Origin: a virus | Virus record (IMG/VR): IMGVR_UViG_3300045120_000139 | Location: 1-52,949 of that record | Reading direction: 5' to 3' (one strand) | Length of the DNA: 52,949 bases | Shown: positions 33,324-42,522 of the stretch, piece after piece | Layout of the letters: every line of letters begins with the position of its first letter | Numbering within the stretch: the first letter of the stretch is position 1 | Program-made: the position numbers and the translations under genes | The notes under the pieces: model-generated | The model's input: the letters and a program-made list of their open reading frames with translations, nothing else | What the model was told of the DNA's origin: nothing | The model's database searches: none

Positions 33324-34756
33324 CAGGCGGCCTTCGAATGGATTGGCGCGGGAAGTGAAAGAGGCGCGATGCTGGCCGTCACAAGTTCGAACTCCGCCTC
33401 AAGTATGTCGACAGTGATTGCCTTGGCCGGAGGTGCTTGCGCCGGATCCGCTGTAGCTGGTGAGCCATCAGCGGATGGCGTTGGGTTCGAAGTTGGCCGA
33501 TCGATCACAAACGGGTTATCCAACGAGTCGCGCTTCGAAAGGGCTTTGAGGCTGAAATTCTGCTGCTGAAGGTACGGCGTATCGCCGCCCGCAGCCTTCC
33601 GGAGGCCGAGTTTCTTACGCGCATCGTTCGGCGCCAGCATGCCGCGCGCAACACCCTCGCCAAGGGTATTCATCTGAGTCTTCTGATCCATGCGCAGCAA
33701 GGCGTCTGTGTCCAGAAGAATGTCGTACGGGTCTTTGATTCCCAAGCCTTCCTCAAGCAGTTGCTCCATCTTCTCGATAAGCGTCTGCAGGCAGTCGCTC
33801 AGATATTGCTGGTTCAGGGCTTCAATGTTGTCGTAGCTCGGCATGGTTCCAACACCGACCTTGTGCGGCGGCATCTGGAAAACCGTGCAGACCTGAAGGT
33901 CGGACATCTTGAGTTGTTCGATCATCTGCGCATCCACGCTGCTCATTGTGAGCTGCGTGAATTTCAGACCGTCGCCGAGGATGGCGACCTTTCCTGCGTT
34001 CTCGCCCGTATATCCAGCGTTGAACTTCTTCTTCAATTCCGAGGCTTGCTCGTCGCCAATGTTTCCAGGCGCCGTGATGATGCCGCTGATTTTTGCACCG
34101 TTGAGATAGAAGCGGGCCGAGTTCTTTTCGATCTCCAGTCCCACAGCCGCAGGCAGTGCAGCTGCGAAAAGCGGCGAAATGCCTATCAACGGATGGAATA
34201 GGCAGTTCATTCGGTCATGGATGATCTCTGACGCCGGAACCACGACAGACTCCGGAAGCTCAGAAATGTTGTCTGCCGAGAGCTGGTAGAAAATAGACCC
34301 GTCAGTCGCCACAAGAGGCTGCACGCGAAGCGGATTCAGCACATGCAGCGCCGTGACCACGCCACGGTTGTCTCTCTGCTTGAGAACAAACGTGTTGCCA
34401 GTGCGCAGCTTGCTGATGATCCATGACTCTTTGAAGTCGATATGGGTCTGGAACGAATTCGGCTTGTTCAGTACCGGAGAAAATGCCGGGCTGGTGGTTT
34501 CCTCGTAGACGTCATCCTCGACTTCGGCAACCAGCATCAAAGCCATCTTCCCGATGTCTGACGAGATGCGCGTGATGCAGGCAAAAACTGCGGTATGTGA
34601 GAGCGCGGTCTCCGGGCTGCATTCCAGATTGCGCTGCCACGCTCCGCCGAAAGGTTCGCGTACTACTGGGAACCACCCACCCCCGCCGAATACGTTGGAC
34701 ATCCAGTTCGGCGCATTCTTCTTCGAACGCGTTATTTCCAGCCCGAAGAAACGCAT
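33323..34756 (-). CDS. Portal protein (HK97 family)
   Basis: 477 residues from ATG 34756, overlapping the previous stop (TGATG). Signatures: [62 protein letters not shown], then [21 protein letters not shown] and [18 protein letters not shown]. All are standard for HK97-type portals. It forms the dodecameric DNA channel. The gene lies downstream of the capsid gene, not between terminase and protease as in HK97. Longer in-frame starts are rejected. Confidence 0.92.
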   Translation of the reverse strand: MRFFGLEITRSKKNAPNWMSNVFGGGGWFPVVREPFGGAWQRNLECSPETALSHTAVFACITRISSDIGKMALMLVAEVEDDVYEETTSPAFSPVLNKPNSFQTHIDFKESWIISKLRTGNTFVLKQRDNRGVVTALHVLNPLRVQPLVATDGSIFYQLSADNISELPESVVVPASEIIHDRMNCLFHPLIGISPLFAAALPAAVGLEIEKNSARFYLNGAKISGIITAPGNIGDEQASELKKKFNAGYTGENAGKVAILGDGLKFTQLTMSSVDAQMIEQLKMSDLQVCTVFQMPPHKVGVGTMPSYDNIEALNQQYLSDCLQTLIEKMEQLLEEGLGIKDPYDILLDTDALLRMDQKTQMNTLGEGVARGMLAPNDARKKLGLRKAAGGDTPYLQQQNFSLKALSKRDSLDNPFVIDRPTSNPTPSADGSPATADPAQAPPAKAITVDILEAEFELVTASIAPLSLPAPIHSKAA

Positions 34757-34980
34757 CAGCTTGTGGCCGTGGTCATCACGCGGCGGCGATAGGGACGCTT
34801 CGCACGTTCTGCCATAACGCCCGCGAGTGCAGTTTGAGTCTCGGCGTGCGCAGGAGCGCGCTCGCACCAGCCAAGCGCTTCGGCGATCTTTGCCGAGTCT
34901 TCGTCTGCCTCGTAAATGTCGCCGGGAGATTTCTGTCGCTGGTTCATCGTGTGACGAACCAAGGTCTTCATTCGTGCCAT
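34756..34980 (-). CDS. Hypothetical protein between capsid and portal genes, 74 aa
   Basis: ATG 34980 has TTGGAG 6 bases upstream. It reads MARMKTLVRHTMNQRQKSPGD, then DEDSAKIAEALGWCERAPAH and a basic end, KRPYRRRVMTTATS. It follows the capsid terminator. Small, charged, no known family. By position it could be a head-assembly accessory. Confidence 0.6.
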   Translation of the reverse strand: MARMKTLVRHTMNQRQKSPGDIYEADEDSAKIAEALGWCERAPAHAETQTALAGVMAERAKRPYRRRVMTTATS

Positions 34981-34990
34981 GTGAAACTCC

Positions 34991-35019
34991 AAAAGAGGCG
35001 CCCGGTTTCCCAGGCGCCT
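34991..35019 (-). terminator. Terminator after the major capsid gene
   Basis: Minus strand AGGCGCC pairs with GGCGCCT around a 10-base loop, followed by CTTTTGG. It lies 28 bases after the capsid stop. A partial terminator here would raise capsid expression over downstream genes. Confidence 0.65.
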
Positions 35020-35047
35020 TTCCAACCACAAACTCACTGAGAAACGG

Positions 35048-36508
35048 TTAGACCGGGAATCCGCCCCAGTGCACGCCGGTCAGGTAGAACGCGGCCTGGC
35101 TGCGCGCTGCTTTCCAATTTATCCAGCGCTCCGCCCTTAACGCCACCGAGTTCGTCTGGAACATCGAGACCAGCGAAGCGCCGGTACCGGTCGCCGACGA
35201 GTTCGACGGCGCATCGGACATTTCCAGCGAAGCCTCGCGGCTGGCATCGACCGCCACCTGGCCGTCATCAGCCAGAAGGACGTCGTCTTGCTTGAGCAAC
35301 ACCACGATGTGCGCGCCGTCCGAAGCGCCCACGATGCCCGCGGCGTTCGACACGATGATCGGCAGGCCTTCCAGCACGCCGCCGTTGATGTCGACGCCAG
35401 GGAACACCTTGTTGCCCAGCGAGTTCACCATCAGGCCGAGCGCCATCGCGGTGACCGGCGACATGATCCACACGCAGTTCACTGGCGTTTGATTGCCAGA
35501 AATAAACGGCGCGAATGCCGTCATGATGTCGGTTGCGATGCCGGCCTGCGTGTTCGTGCCAGTGGCTACGGCAGTCGCCGCACCATTGGTGATCGATGCC
35601 GGCTTGATGATGCCGGAACCCGCGTTCGCAGGATCGATGAAGTCGCTGTCGAGCTGCTGCACGATGGCCGCTGCGAGGTCATTGCGGACCAGCATGTCGG
35701 CCCCCGGTGTGGACAGACGCAGCGTTTCGTCCGTAATCACCGTGATCGCTGCGATCTTGGTGAAGTCGAGCAGCACAGTGTCGAACGCCTGCGAGGTCAG
35801 CGGCTTGGCTTTGCCTTCACCAACCCATCCTGCCGTTCCGCCACCCGTCTGACGCTTTACGCGAACTTTGAACGGAACGCGACGAACCGCCGTCAGCTTG
35901 CCGATGATTGTCTGCGGACGCAGGAACTCGATGAACTCGCTGGCGAGGTCCTGATACTGGACCAGGGCGCCGGCAAATGCCGAGTTCGACGTGAGGGCTG
36001 CGTCGACCGTGGCCTTCTCGATGAACTGCGTCGACTGGCCTTGGCCGAAATGCATCTTGATGATGTTGTGCAGCGGCGTCTCTTCGGGATAGAGCGACTT
36101 GGCCTGTTCGAAAGCATCTCGAGCATTGCCGTTGCTCATCGCCATGAGTTTCACGAACCGCGTAAAGCCGATGCCGGGCGGCAGCTTCTTCTCGACAGCA
36201 ACCACGCGCTGATGGCCGGCGCGCGCGTCGCGTTCCTGGTTCGCTTTCCGCGCGGCGACGATCGGGTCTTCATCCGTCTCGACGGTGATCTTGGTAGCCG
36301 TCGAAGCAAGAAGCTTCTCTGACTTCGCCAGACGCGCCAGATGCGTGTCGATCGTTTCGATTTCCTTCTCGATCGCGTCGTATTCCTCGGCCGCTTTCGC
36401 GTCCAGAGTTTCGCCGTCGACCTCGGACTTTTCGAGCAGCACCTTGAGGGCCGCTGCCTTGACCGCACGTGCGTCGGTGAAGGACTTGATCTGACCTTGG
36501 ATGTTCAT
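35048..36508 (-). CDS. Major capsid protein (HK97 fold)
   Basis: 486 residues. Residues 1-110 form a charged helical scaffold-like delta domain (SFTDARAVKAAALKVLLEKSE; ETIDTHLARLAKSEKL), then the capsid domain: SEFIEFLRPQTIIGKLTAVRRVPF, GWVGEGKAKPLTSQAFDTV, ITVITDETLRLSTPGAD, FPGVDINGGVLEGLPIIVSN, and FQTNSVALRAERWINW. The start overlaps the protease stop by four bases. The delta domain is presumably removed by the adjacent protease. Confidence 0.95.
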   Translation of the reverse strand: MNIQGQIKSFTDARAVKAAALKVLLEKSEVDGETLDAKAAEEYDAIEKEIETIDTHLARLAKSEKLLASTATKITVETDEDPIVAARKANQERDARAGHQRVVAVEKKLPPGIGFTRFVKLMAMSNGNARDAFEQAKSLYPEETPLHNIIKMHFGQGQSTQFIEKATVDAALTSNSAFAGALVQYQDLASEFIEFLRPQTIIGKLTAVRRVPFKVRVKRQTGGGTAGWVGEGKAKPLTSQAFDTVLLDFTKIAAITVITDETLRLSTPGADMLVRNDLAAAIVQQLDSDFIDPANAGSGIIKPASITNGAATAVATGTNTQAGIATDIMTAFAPFISGNQTPVNCVWIMSPVTAMALGLMVNSLGNKVFPGVDINGGVLEGLPIIVSNAAGIVGASDGAHIVVLLKQDDVLLADDGQVAVDASREASLEMSDAPSNSSATGTGASLVSMFQTNSVALRAERWINWKAARSQAAFYLTGVHWGGFPV

Positions 36509-37131
36509 GTCTCTGCCTTTGGTAGGGGGATGTCAGCAAGGCGGACGACGCCAGCCTTGGATTTGCCCGCGACGCCGGGCGAGAGACGCACAACACCAGC
36601 AGCAGGTTTGCCAGACGCGGCGCGCTGCTTGGAGTCAAGCGATTTGATGGTTTGAATGGTGCAGTCGGAGTTGCACGGTATCGTCACGACGGACAATTCC
36701 ATGACCTCGGTTTCGTTGAACTTGATGCCGCCGGTTTCCAGGAATTCCATTGCGTTGTTAACCGCGCGGAACCCGATGGACAGGCCGGCTACGAGCTTGT
36801 ACTTGATCGACTGTACAGCCTCATTGATTCGATCCTGAAGAATCCCTGCCTCTTTGACTTTTGGGATTGCCGCAGTGATTGGAATGCCGGACTTCGTGGC
36901 CTTCGCATTCGTGACGTTGCCGATCGGTGAGCGGGAATCGTGCTGCCACAGAAGCGGCAACGGTAGAGCGAACTTCGCTCCCATCGGGTCGATGATATCG
37001 CCGAGACGGTCAGGCGTCGGGGTAGTTGCAAGCCCGGTGATGTAGTAATTGTTCTCGTCCTCTGTGAAGGCACGGATGTCGATCTTCGAATATCCGCGTG
37101 TGATCACTTCAGGACTGGTTTCGGTTTGCAT
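36505..37131 (-). CDS. Prohead protease (HK97 S78-like)
   Basis: 208 residues. Catalytic positions are visible: H64 in LWQHDSR, S118 in AGLSIGF, and E145 in EVMELSVV. The protease would mature the head by cleaving the capsid delta domain. It is coded between terminase and capsid genes. The C-terminus carries two AGVVRLSPG / AGVVRLADI repeats, perhaps a cleaved tail. Confidence 0.92.
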   Translation of the reverse strand: MQTETSPEVITRGYSKIDIRAFTEDENNYYITGLATTPTPDRLGDIIDPMGAKFALPLPLLWQHDSRSPIGNVTNAKATKSGIPITAAIPKVKEAGILQDRINEAVQSIKYKLVAGLSIGFRAVNNAMEFLETGGIKFNETEVMELSVVTIPCNSDCTIQTIKSLDSKQRAASGKPAAGVVRLSPGVAGKSKAGVVRLADIPLPKAET

Positions 37132-37141
37132 CTCAAAACTC

Positions 37142-38809
37142 CTATACCCAAACGCAGTTGTATGTTTTCTTCTGCGGCGCAGGATTCAGCGACATCAGCG
37201 TCACTGCATCGAATGTCGCCATCAGCGGATCGATTTTGGCGGAGCCAGAAATCTGCTTCGTGATCATGATGGCATTGCCGCGAGGCTCGACCTTCGCGTT
37301 TCCTACGCACCACGCCATCAGGCTCGACGCACAATGCACGAACTGACCCTCGGCCAATTTCCGCTCAGTGGTCTTGATGGCTCCGACCATCTTCCAGCCC
37401 TGAGGGATTCCGACGATGCGCTCAATCGAAATGCCGATACCAACCAAGGCGTCCATGATCGAACCGAGCTCTGCCTGGTCAACTCCGACGCGCTCGAGCA
37501 ATCCAGCGTCCTCGCACTGCTTGATGCGCGCAACAAGATGCTCGATGTCGTCGCCGATCTTTTTAACGATCGTGAGTTCGCCGAGTTTTTCGAAATCCCG
37601 GAAGCGCGCTGCTTCCTTTTTTCTGCGCTGCAGCACAATCGGGTGAATCCAGGCATGCGCCCAATGCAGCCACAATCCGGTCTTAGCCTCCCTGCCAACT
37701 ACCGATAGCCCTAGCATGTCGTCTAGGCCGCCACCATCGATCCCTGCGGTGACCACCTCGCAACGTGCCAGCAATCCTTCGAGTGTTAGACCGACCTCTG
37801 CCTGACACTCCCAGAAGTCGCTACCGGCCCAACCGTTCGAATGCAGCGACAGACCGATCTCGACATTCAGGTGCTTGGCCAGGAAGCCACGGACAGACTC
37901 TTCGCCGGACTCCTCGGCCTTCATCAGCTCGCGCTGCAGGAACTCCTCATCGACTGAGGCGCCGAGGTTAGGATTCGTGATGTAGGCGTTCGCCAGATCC
38001 CGGCACGACTCGTCCTCAATCATGGCCTTCGGGAACTCGTAAATCACTGGCAGGAATCGCTTATCGGCTATCCGCCCGTCCCTGACGCCGCGGGCATAGT
38101 CCAGCTTCTGCTTGAATACGCCTGCCGGCGCTTCATCTGACTCGGTGGTCAGGTAGATCACGAACCCTTCGGGCCGAGATGCCAATCCGCCCGTTGCCTC
38201 ACGGAGCATGTTCTCGGCATTTGCACGCTTTCCGAACAGCCAAAGCTCATCGATCAGGACGCCAATGGCCTTCTTGCCACCGACCGCTTCGCTATCCGCA
38301 GCGATAACCTTGAGCGTCGCGCCAGTCGTTCGATGCGTGATGGTGCGGTAGTGTTCCTGCACATGCATTAGGTCGGACAATTCCTCATCCGACTTGACCA
38401 TGTCCCGTGCTGGAAAGAACGAATTGTTCGCCGTCTCGATGGTTGGCGCCAGAATGATGAACTCGCCGGACATCCTCCAGTTCAGGATCAGCGCCGTCAG
38501 CATGATGCCAGCGGCAGTGGTCGACTTCGAATTCTTCTTTGCCATGCAAAGCAGGAACTCGCGGATCAAGCGCCGACCCGATTCGGCATCGTAGGAACCA
38601 AACACCGCCGCCACGAAATCAAGTAGCCATTCCCTGCTTATGGCGCCCATCTTCGGGCTTCCAGCCACATCCACAACGCAGAGCTCGCGGAAAACCTTCA
38701 GCGCGATGTCTGCCTGGTCCTGAAATAGCGGCGGGAAGGTGATGAGCGAGCGCCGCTCAACAACCCGCTGCTCCCAGTCCAAGCAAGCAGTTGACCACGC
38801 TGGAATCAT
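37142..38809 (-). CDS. terL: Terminase large subunit
   Basis: 555 residues. ATPase: Walker A variant AKKNSKST (residues 90-97) and Walker B VLIDELW (184-190) with D187/E188. Nuclease: D358 in TAGIDGGGLDD plus D363/D364. It matches HK97-type Terminase_1. It packages DNA at the portal and cuts concatemers. The start overlaps the small subunit stop (ATGA). Confidence 0.95.
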   Translation of the reverse strand: MIPAWSTACLDWEQRVVERRSLITFPPLFQDQADIALKVFRELCVVDVAGSPKMGAISREWLLDFVAAVFGSYDAESGRRLIREFLLCMAKKNSKSTTAAGIMLTALILNWRMSGEFIILAPTIETANNSFFPARDMVKSDEELSDLMHVQEHYRTITHRTTGATLKVIAADSEAVGGKKAIGVLIDELWLFGKRANAENMLREATGGLASRPEGFVIYLTTESDEAPAGVFKQKLDYARGVRDGRIADKRFLPVIYEFPKAMIEDESCRDLANAYITNPNLGASVDEEFLQRELMKAEESGEESVRGFLAKHLNVEIGLSLHSNGWAGSDFWECQAEVGLTLEGLLARCEVVTAGIDGGGLDDMLGLSVVGREAKTGLWLHWAHAWIHPIVLQRRKKEAARFRDFEKLGELTIVKKIGDDIEHLVARIKQCEDAGLLERVGVDQAELGSIMDALVGIGISIERIVGIPQGWKMVGAIKTTERKLAEGQFVHCASSLMAWCVGNAKVEPRGNAIMITKQISGSAKIDPLMATFDAVTLMSLNPAPQKKTYNCVWV

Positions 38810-39117
38810 TTCACCGCGACAAGCTTCGGGGGAGCGATCGGTGCGAACTTGCCCTTCGCAACCTCGCTCGCCGCATCAGCCTGCTCACCCTTCTTGCCGA
38901 CTTCCTTCTTCGAGCGCTTCTGATGGGCCAAAAGCTTCACCGCCGCCTCTTGGCGTAGCCTGAAATCGATAGACTTGTCCCGCATAGAAGCCTTCAGGAA
39001 CGCCACAGGATCGTCGGTGTCGAAATCATCGGACTCCACCATGACCGCCTGCCTGGGTGCGCCTGAGTTTGGCCGTGGGCCGCCGTGCGGGGGTTTTTCA
39101 GCCTTGCCAGCCATCAT
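38806..39117 (-). CDS. terS: Terminase small subunit
   Basis: 103 residues. N-terminus PPHGGPRPNSGAPRQAV, then a helical part, PVAFLKASMRDKSIDFRLRQEAAVKLLAHQKRS, and a Lys/Ala/Pro tail. This start and length fit small subunits of HK97-type terminases. It would recognise the packaging site. It overlaps terL and is followed upstream by a short gap and an HNH gene. Confidence 0.78.
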   Translation of the reverse strand: MMAGKAEKPPHGGPRPNSGAPRQAVMVESDDFDTDDPVAFLKASMRDKSIDFRLRQEAAVKLLAHQKRSKKEVGKKGEQADAASEVAKGKFAPIAPPKLVAVK

Positions 39118-39228
39118 GGTTGCCGTAGGGAGGGAAAATTTTGTGTAAATTAGTAGCTACGCGGATTCGGTGAGGCCAACCGAAAAGGTTGAGAAGTCCC
39201 CCCGGTATCCTGTTGAAACAATTGAATA
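39118..39228. other. Gap between HNH and small terminase genes; possible cos region
   Basis: A 111-base stretch without a gene contains an AT-rich segment (AAAATTTTGTGTAAATTAG) and a GC-rich block (CCCCCCGG). In HNH-terminase phages the cos site usually lies here. No symmetrical cut site could be proven. Confidence 0.2.
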
Positions 39229-39462
39229 TCACCAACGCAAACTCGCGCCGATCTCTGCGTTCTCTCGCTTGGTCTTGCGCTTATGGCACTCGATGAGAAG
39301 CGTCTGCAAGTTGCTGTCGTCCTCAGTGCCGCCTTCACTGAGTGGCACTCTGTGATCGACTTCAAGCTGACGCTCTGTGCCGATCCGATTGCATCCGCAC
39401 TGGCAAGTGAAGCGGTCACGCAGTTTGATCCTGAAGTTGCGCTTCTGGAGGGCTTCCCCACT
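39229..39462 (-). CDS. HNH endonuclease of the packaging module
   Basis: 77 residues from ATG 39462 (an alternative at 39576 would give 115). Core: two cysteine pairs (CQCGC and CH), VDHRVPLSEGG (H38), NLQTL (N52), and CHKRKT (H61). HNH nucleases beside terminase genes are required for DNA cutting in HK97-like phages (gp74 type). It overlaps the upstream gene by 47 bases. Confidence 0.85.
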   Translation of the reverse strand, partial: SGEALQKRNFRIKLRDRFTCQCGCNRIGTERQLEVDHRVPLSEGGTEDDSNLQTLLIECHKRKTKRENAEIGASLRW

Positions 39463-39745
39463 CATGCGCTTCGGGGATAGGTTGTTCTTCGCCCACGGGC
39501 CCGTCGGTTGCTGGCTGAGTCTTGATTGGAGCGGCTGAATCGTCCGTTCCAGCCGCGTTGGCCGTAGCTTCTCCATTCTCAGGCTCCAAAGCTTCGAGTT
39601 GCGAGGCGCAATTCCGAAGCTGCTTAGCTAGCAGGATCATCTGGACTGCCTTGCCCTCTACGCACTTGCGCTTGTAGGCCTTGGCTGTGCGGTCTAGGTC
39701 GTCTGCCTCGGTGCGCCATGCTGCTGCAAGATCAGCAGCAGTCAT
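39416..39745 (-). CDS. Hypothetical protein, 109 aa
   Basis: Starts MTAADLAAAWRTEADDLDRTA with charged helices, then an acidic, Pro/Ala-rich linker end (ATANAAGTDDSAAPIKTQ). The start overlaps the previous stop (ATGA). It lies between the lysis genes and the packaging HNH gene. No family recognised. Confidence 0.6.
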   Translation of the reverse strand: MTAADLAAAWRTEADDLDRTAKAYKRKCVEGKAVQMILLAKQLRNCASQLEALEPENGEATANAAGTDDSAAPIKTQPATDGPVGEEQPIPEAHEWGSPPEAQLQDQTA

Positions 39746-39957
39746 GCAGCTCTACCGACTGCTGCTGTCTCGACGTACTCGCTATCGATGTCCGTGAGAT
39801 CAACCGTGCGTGGCGTTAGGTAGATGATGGCGCGCGCTTGTTTGCCTGCCTCGAGCAGCACCTCAACCTTGCTGATGCCTTTGATACGCTCACCGTTCAC
39901 CGTCACCGCAGTATTACCATTGACGCTGGGACCAACACACTTGATGTCGACGTTCAT
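39742..39957 (-). CDS. Hypothetical protein, 71 aa
   Basis: ATG 39957 overlaps the lipoprotein stop (ATGA). It contains KCVGPSVNGNTAVTVNGERI, then ISKVEVLLEAGKQARAIIYL, a beta-rich small domain. No known family. Longer upstream extensions lie in other genes and are rejected. Confidence 0.6.
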   Translation of the reverse strand: MNVDIKCVGPSVNGNTAVTVNGERIKGISKVEVLLEAGKQARAIIYLTPRTVDLTDIDSEYVETAAVGRAA

Positions 39958-40199
39958 TGCGCTGGCGCCGGCTTTGGCGTCGTCACCGTAGTCGTGGTAG
40001 TAGTACCCTCGGGCGCGCAACTGATATCGAACGCCACCGTTGCCGTGCCGAGCGTACCGCCAACGCTGCCCGTATAGTGGCGCGTGCAGTCGTGGCTGAG
40101 ATTGTCGAGGAACGGTTTCATCTGGTCCGCTGCGCAGCCATTGAGGCCAGCGCATGCGCAGATGGCGAGGATGAACAGAATTGCTGTGTAGTTCTTCAC
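39954..40199 (-). CDS. Small lipoprotein, 81 aa
   Basis: Signal peptide MKNYTAILFILAICACAGLNGC ends in a lipobox, LNGC (residues 19-22), so Cys22 would be lipidated. The mature part is short and ends in a Thr/Pro-rich tail. It overlaps both neighbours. In this lysis region it may be an outer-membrane spanin subunit (inference), though mature length and proline-rich tail are the only support. Confidence 0.65.
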   Translation of the reverse strand: MKNYTAILFILAICACAGLNGCAADQMKPFLDNLSHDCTRHYTGSVGGTLGTATVAFDISCAPEGTTTTTTVTTPKPAPAQ

Positions 40200-40630
40200 G
40201 TTGGAACTCCTGCGTATGGCGGGAAATCACCGCCTTTGGACATTCGTGTGTAGCCTGAAGCGCGCAATGCCTTGTTCTTTTCCCACGCCGGTGAGCCGAA
40301 CAAGGAGACGGCAGCGAAGATCGCGTGCACCACAACGTCATCGCAGCCGAGGAGAACCATTGCCTCGCGCAAGACGCTGTTCGCTGACTGCATGGAAGTT
40401 TGCTGCGACCAGAACAAATGATCGTGCAAAATCGCTGCTGCCGAGTAGCGACCGAATGGTGGCAGCGTGCTCCACAGCGCCTTCGGGATCGACGCCAGAT
40501 CGCTGATGAAACCCGATGGAACGACAACCTCTCCAATCAAGTCGGACTGATAAACCAAGTCCGCTTGCAATGCATATTGCAATCCATCTGGCATTGGGCT
40601 CAGGACCAGTTTGGTGTCGAACCGGCTCAC
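40196..40630 (-). CDS. DUF1353 family protein
   Basis: 144 residues. The family core is clear: VVVPSGFISDLASIPKALW, and PFGRYSAAAILHDHLFW. DUF1353 proteins are frequent near phage lysis genes; their role is unknown. Overlaps neighbours by ATGA at both ends. Confidence 0.85.
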   Translation of the reverse strand: MSRFDTKLVLSPMPDGLQYALQADLVYQSDLIGEVVVPSGFISDLASIPKALWSTLPPFGRYSAAAILHDHLFWSQQTSMQSANSVLREAMVLLGCDDVVVHAIFAAVSLFGSPAWEKNKALRASGYTRMSKGGDFPPYAGVPT

Positions 40631-40920
40631 GGCTGAAGCTCCGCAGTCGTGTACTTGAGAACGTCCTCGCGCGCGGCCTTGATGCTGGCCCTGCTCGGAT
40701 CACCCTCGGCGATCGTGAGCGCGGCTGCTGCGTTGTAGCCGGCCGTCCTGACGCTGTCGCACTTCGTATGCGAAGCGCAGTATGTCGGCTCATAGCGCTG
40801 CGCCTGAACGTAGGCTGCACGTATCTCTATCAGGTCACGCTGCATGCTCGCTGGTGACGGCGCACAGCACGCGCACGCGGTCAGCAGCACAGCAACACCG
40901 ATCGCCGGCCATGCCCTCAT
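40627..40920 (-). CDS. Small lipoprotein, possible o-spanin
   Basis: 97 residues. N-terminal signal MRAWPAIGVAVLLTACACC with lipobox LTAC. The mature part is mostly helical (IEIRAAYVQAQRY; SRASIKAAREDVLK) with several Cys. Position beside a coiled-coil membrane protein suggests a spanin-like pair (inference). Confidence 0.6.
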   Translation of the reverse strand: MRAWPAIGVAVLLTACACCAPSPASMQRDLIEIRAAYVQAQRYEPTYCASHTKCDSVRTAGYNAAAALTIAEGDPSRASIKAAREDVLKYTTAELQP

Positions 40921-41537
40921 GGCGCGTGCCCCGTTGCCTTGATGAACAGCGCAGCGATTGTCACAAGAAGCGATATTCCGGCGATCACGTAAGCCACGGT
41001 GGACGCAGATGCACCGCGCGCGCCTGAAGTCGTCGCATTCACCTCAACCAACTTGCGCACGTTCTCGGCGAGAGCGGCAATCGTGGGGTCTTGGAATGAT
41101 TGCTTGCCCTTGCCTTCGTACTGCGCTTGCTCAAGCGTGGTCAGCCGCGCTGATAGCGTGTTCGCTAGTTGCTGTTGCGATTGCGCGACCGTCGCCGCGG
41201 TAGATGCCACCAGCGTTCTCAACGCCTCGGCTGACTGCACGACCTGATTCGCCAGCACGCTGGCTTGGTCTGCGGCGCGCTGACTCGCTACCGCTACGGC
41301 ATTGACGTCCACAGCGCGTATTGCATCGATGCGCTTTGCTTCAGCTTGGCGCAGCTTTTCGTCGTAGTCGGCACGCAGCGCCATCTGCTCGTCGACTCGC
41401 TTCGATTCGGCCATCCGGGCTTCATCTAGACGCTTGGACTCAGCTTCTACCAGCGCGATGACGTTCGCCGTTGGGTCGATTACCGGGCTGCCTGCAGAAT
41501 CAACACCAATGCCTGTCGGCCGCCTCCCGTTGCTCAC
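40917..41537 (-). CDS. Coiled-coil protein with C-terminal membrane anchor, 206 aa
   Basis: GTG 41537 overlaps the previous stop (GTGA). The body is a long helix (ESKRLDEARMAESKRVDEQM; AEAKRIDAIRAVDVNAVAVA; LSARLTTLEQAQYEGKGK), followed by one transmembrane segment near the end (TVAYVIAGISLLVTIAALF). Proteins with the pattern AKRIDAIRAVDV are common in phages of this type, without known function. A role in lysis or membrane fusion is possible from position. Confidence 0.65.
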   Translation of the reverse strand: MSNGRRPTGIGVDSAGSPVIDPTANVIALVEAESKRLDEARMAESKRVDEQMALRADYDEKLRQAEAKRIDAIRAVDVNAVAVASQRAADQASVLANQVVQSAEALRTLVASTAATVAQSQQQLANTLSARLTTLEQAQYEGKGKQSFQDPTIAALAENVRKLVEVNATTSGARGASASTVAYVIAGISLLVTIAALFIKATGHAP

Positions 41538-41890
41538 GGCTTCGTTTCCGCCGTTGCCGTAACGCTCTCGCCTGGCGCCAGCGGAACGACCTTTTCGGGC
41601 GCACCTTCCACGCGCGGCAATGCGCCCTGCGCCGCTGCGGCTGTCTGGGCCTGCGTCGCAATGATCTCGTCCTTTTTCTTGCTCGCGTTGCTGGTGCCGA
41701 AGCACCAGTCGTAAACGGTCGATAGCTTCGCCGTGATGAATCCAACCAGCCCGATAACGACATCGCGGAACGTTGGCTGCACCGTACCGTTTACAAGCGC
41801 AATCGTTATATAGGTCAACAGGATGCACAGAAAAGCGGTCAGCGCGGCGCCCAGCCAGTTTATTGCTTGCTGGTCCGCTCTCTCGTTCAT
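41534..41890 (-). CDS. Holin-like two-TM membrane protein
   Basis: 118 residues from ATG 41890. Two hydrophobic helices (residues 11-33 and 42-60), then YDWCFGTSNASKKKDE, a charged C-terminal tail of the type seen in phage holins. It lies immediately downstream of the lysozyme and a 50-residue membrane peptide. It would form the lysis hole that releases lysozyme (inference). Confidence 0.65.
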   Translation of the reverse strand: MNERADQQAINWLGAALTAFLCILLTYITIALVNGTVQPTFRDVVIGLVGFITAKLSTVYDWCFGTSNASKKKDEIIATQAQTAAAAQGALPRVEGAPEKVVPLAPGESVTATAETKP

Positions 41891-42039
41891 ATCCTGCCGC
41901 GCACTACGATTACGATGATCAGAATGAGCAGAACCAGGCCGACGCCACTGCCACCATAGACCGGGCCACCGACGAAAAACCCGCCACCGCCGAATAGCAC
42001 GAGCAACAGGATGATCAACAGAATCGTACCGAGTGACAT
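41887..42039 (-). CDS. DUF3309-like membrane micropeptide, 50 aa
   Basis: ATG 42039, GGAG about 6 bases upstream; stop overlaps the holin-like start (ATATGA). Sequence: MSLGTILLIILLLVLFGGGG, a glycine-rich turn, then LVLLILIIVIVVRGR. This is the DUF3309 layout of two short hydrophobic spans around glycines. It may be a second holin or an anti-holin (inference). Confidence 0.7.
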   Translation of the reverse strand: MSLGTILLIILLLVLFGGGGFFVGGPVYGGSGVGLVLLILIIVIVVRGRI

Positions 42040-42048
42040 GGCGTTCTC

Positions 42049-42522
42049 CTACGCGACCAGGAATTCTTCGAGCACTTCGCCAGAACAGATGCGCAGTGCG
42101 GTCTCCACCGCCCGCGCCTTCGTTTGGATCAGGTAGGGCGTCAGTCGATGCGAAAGGTTCGTTAGCAGATGAAACGCCGCCTCGTCCCAATTGCGTTGCT
42201 GTAGATAGCGAAGAAACGGCACGAACTGCGAGAGCGTATCCTTGCCCATGTTGAACGCCAAAGCAATCAGCGCCTCTTTGCGCACGAGGTCGAACGAATC
42301 CATGTTTGGAACCAAATCGAGCCCATCGTAATATCCAGTCTGGATATCCTCGACCAACCATTGCGACTCTATGTCGCTGGTAATCGATGGCGAGCTGGCC
42401 GTAATGCCGTGATGGCGGCCCACACCCTGAGTCCAGAATCCGAGCGAGTCCCTGTATGCGATAAGCGATTCGCCTTCCCACCGCCGCATATCGGCGTGGA
42501 GTTGAGCGGAGGGTGTGAACAT
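42049..42522 (-). CDS. T4-type lysozyme (GH24 endolysin)
   Basis: 157 residues from ATG 42522, which overlaps the upstream gene stop (TGATG) and so fixes the start. Catalytic triad E16-D25-T31 (WEGESLIAYRD-LGFWTQGVG) has the same 9- and 6-residue spacing as T4 lysozyme E11-D20-T26. It cleaves peptidoglycan at lysis. No signal peptide is seen, so release through a holin is expected. Confidence 0.88.
   Translation of the reverse strand: MFTPSAQLHADMRRWEGESLIAYRDSLGFWTQGVGRHHGITASSPSITSDIESQWLVEDIQTGYYDGLDLVPNMDSFDLVRKEALIALAFNMGKDTLSQFVPFLRYLQQRNWDEAAFHLLTNLSHRLTPYLIQTKARAVETALRICSGEVLEEFLVA

Noticed and set aside
35288-36322. Plus-strand ORF of 344 codons opposite the major capsid gene
   Set aside because: It is the complementary shadow of a strongly supported capsid gene and encodes a basic, low-complexity product.
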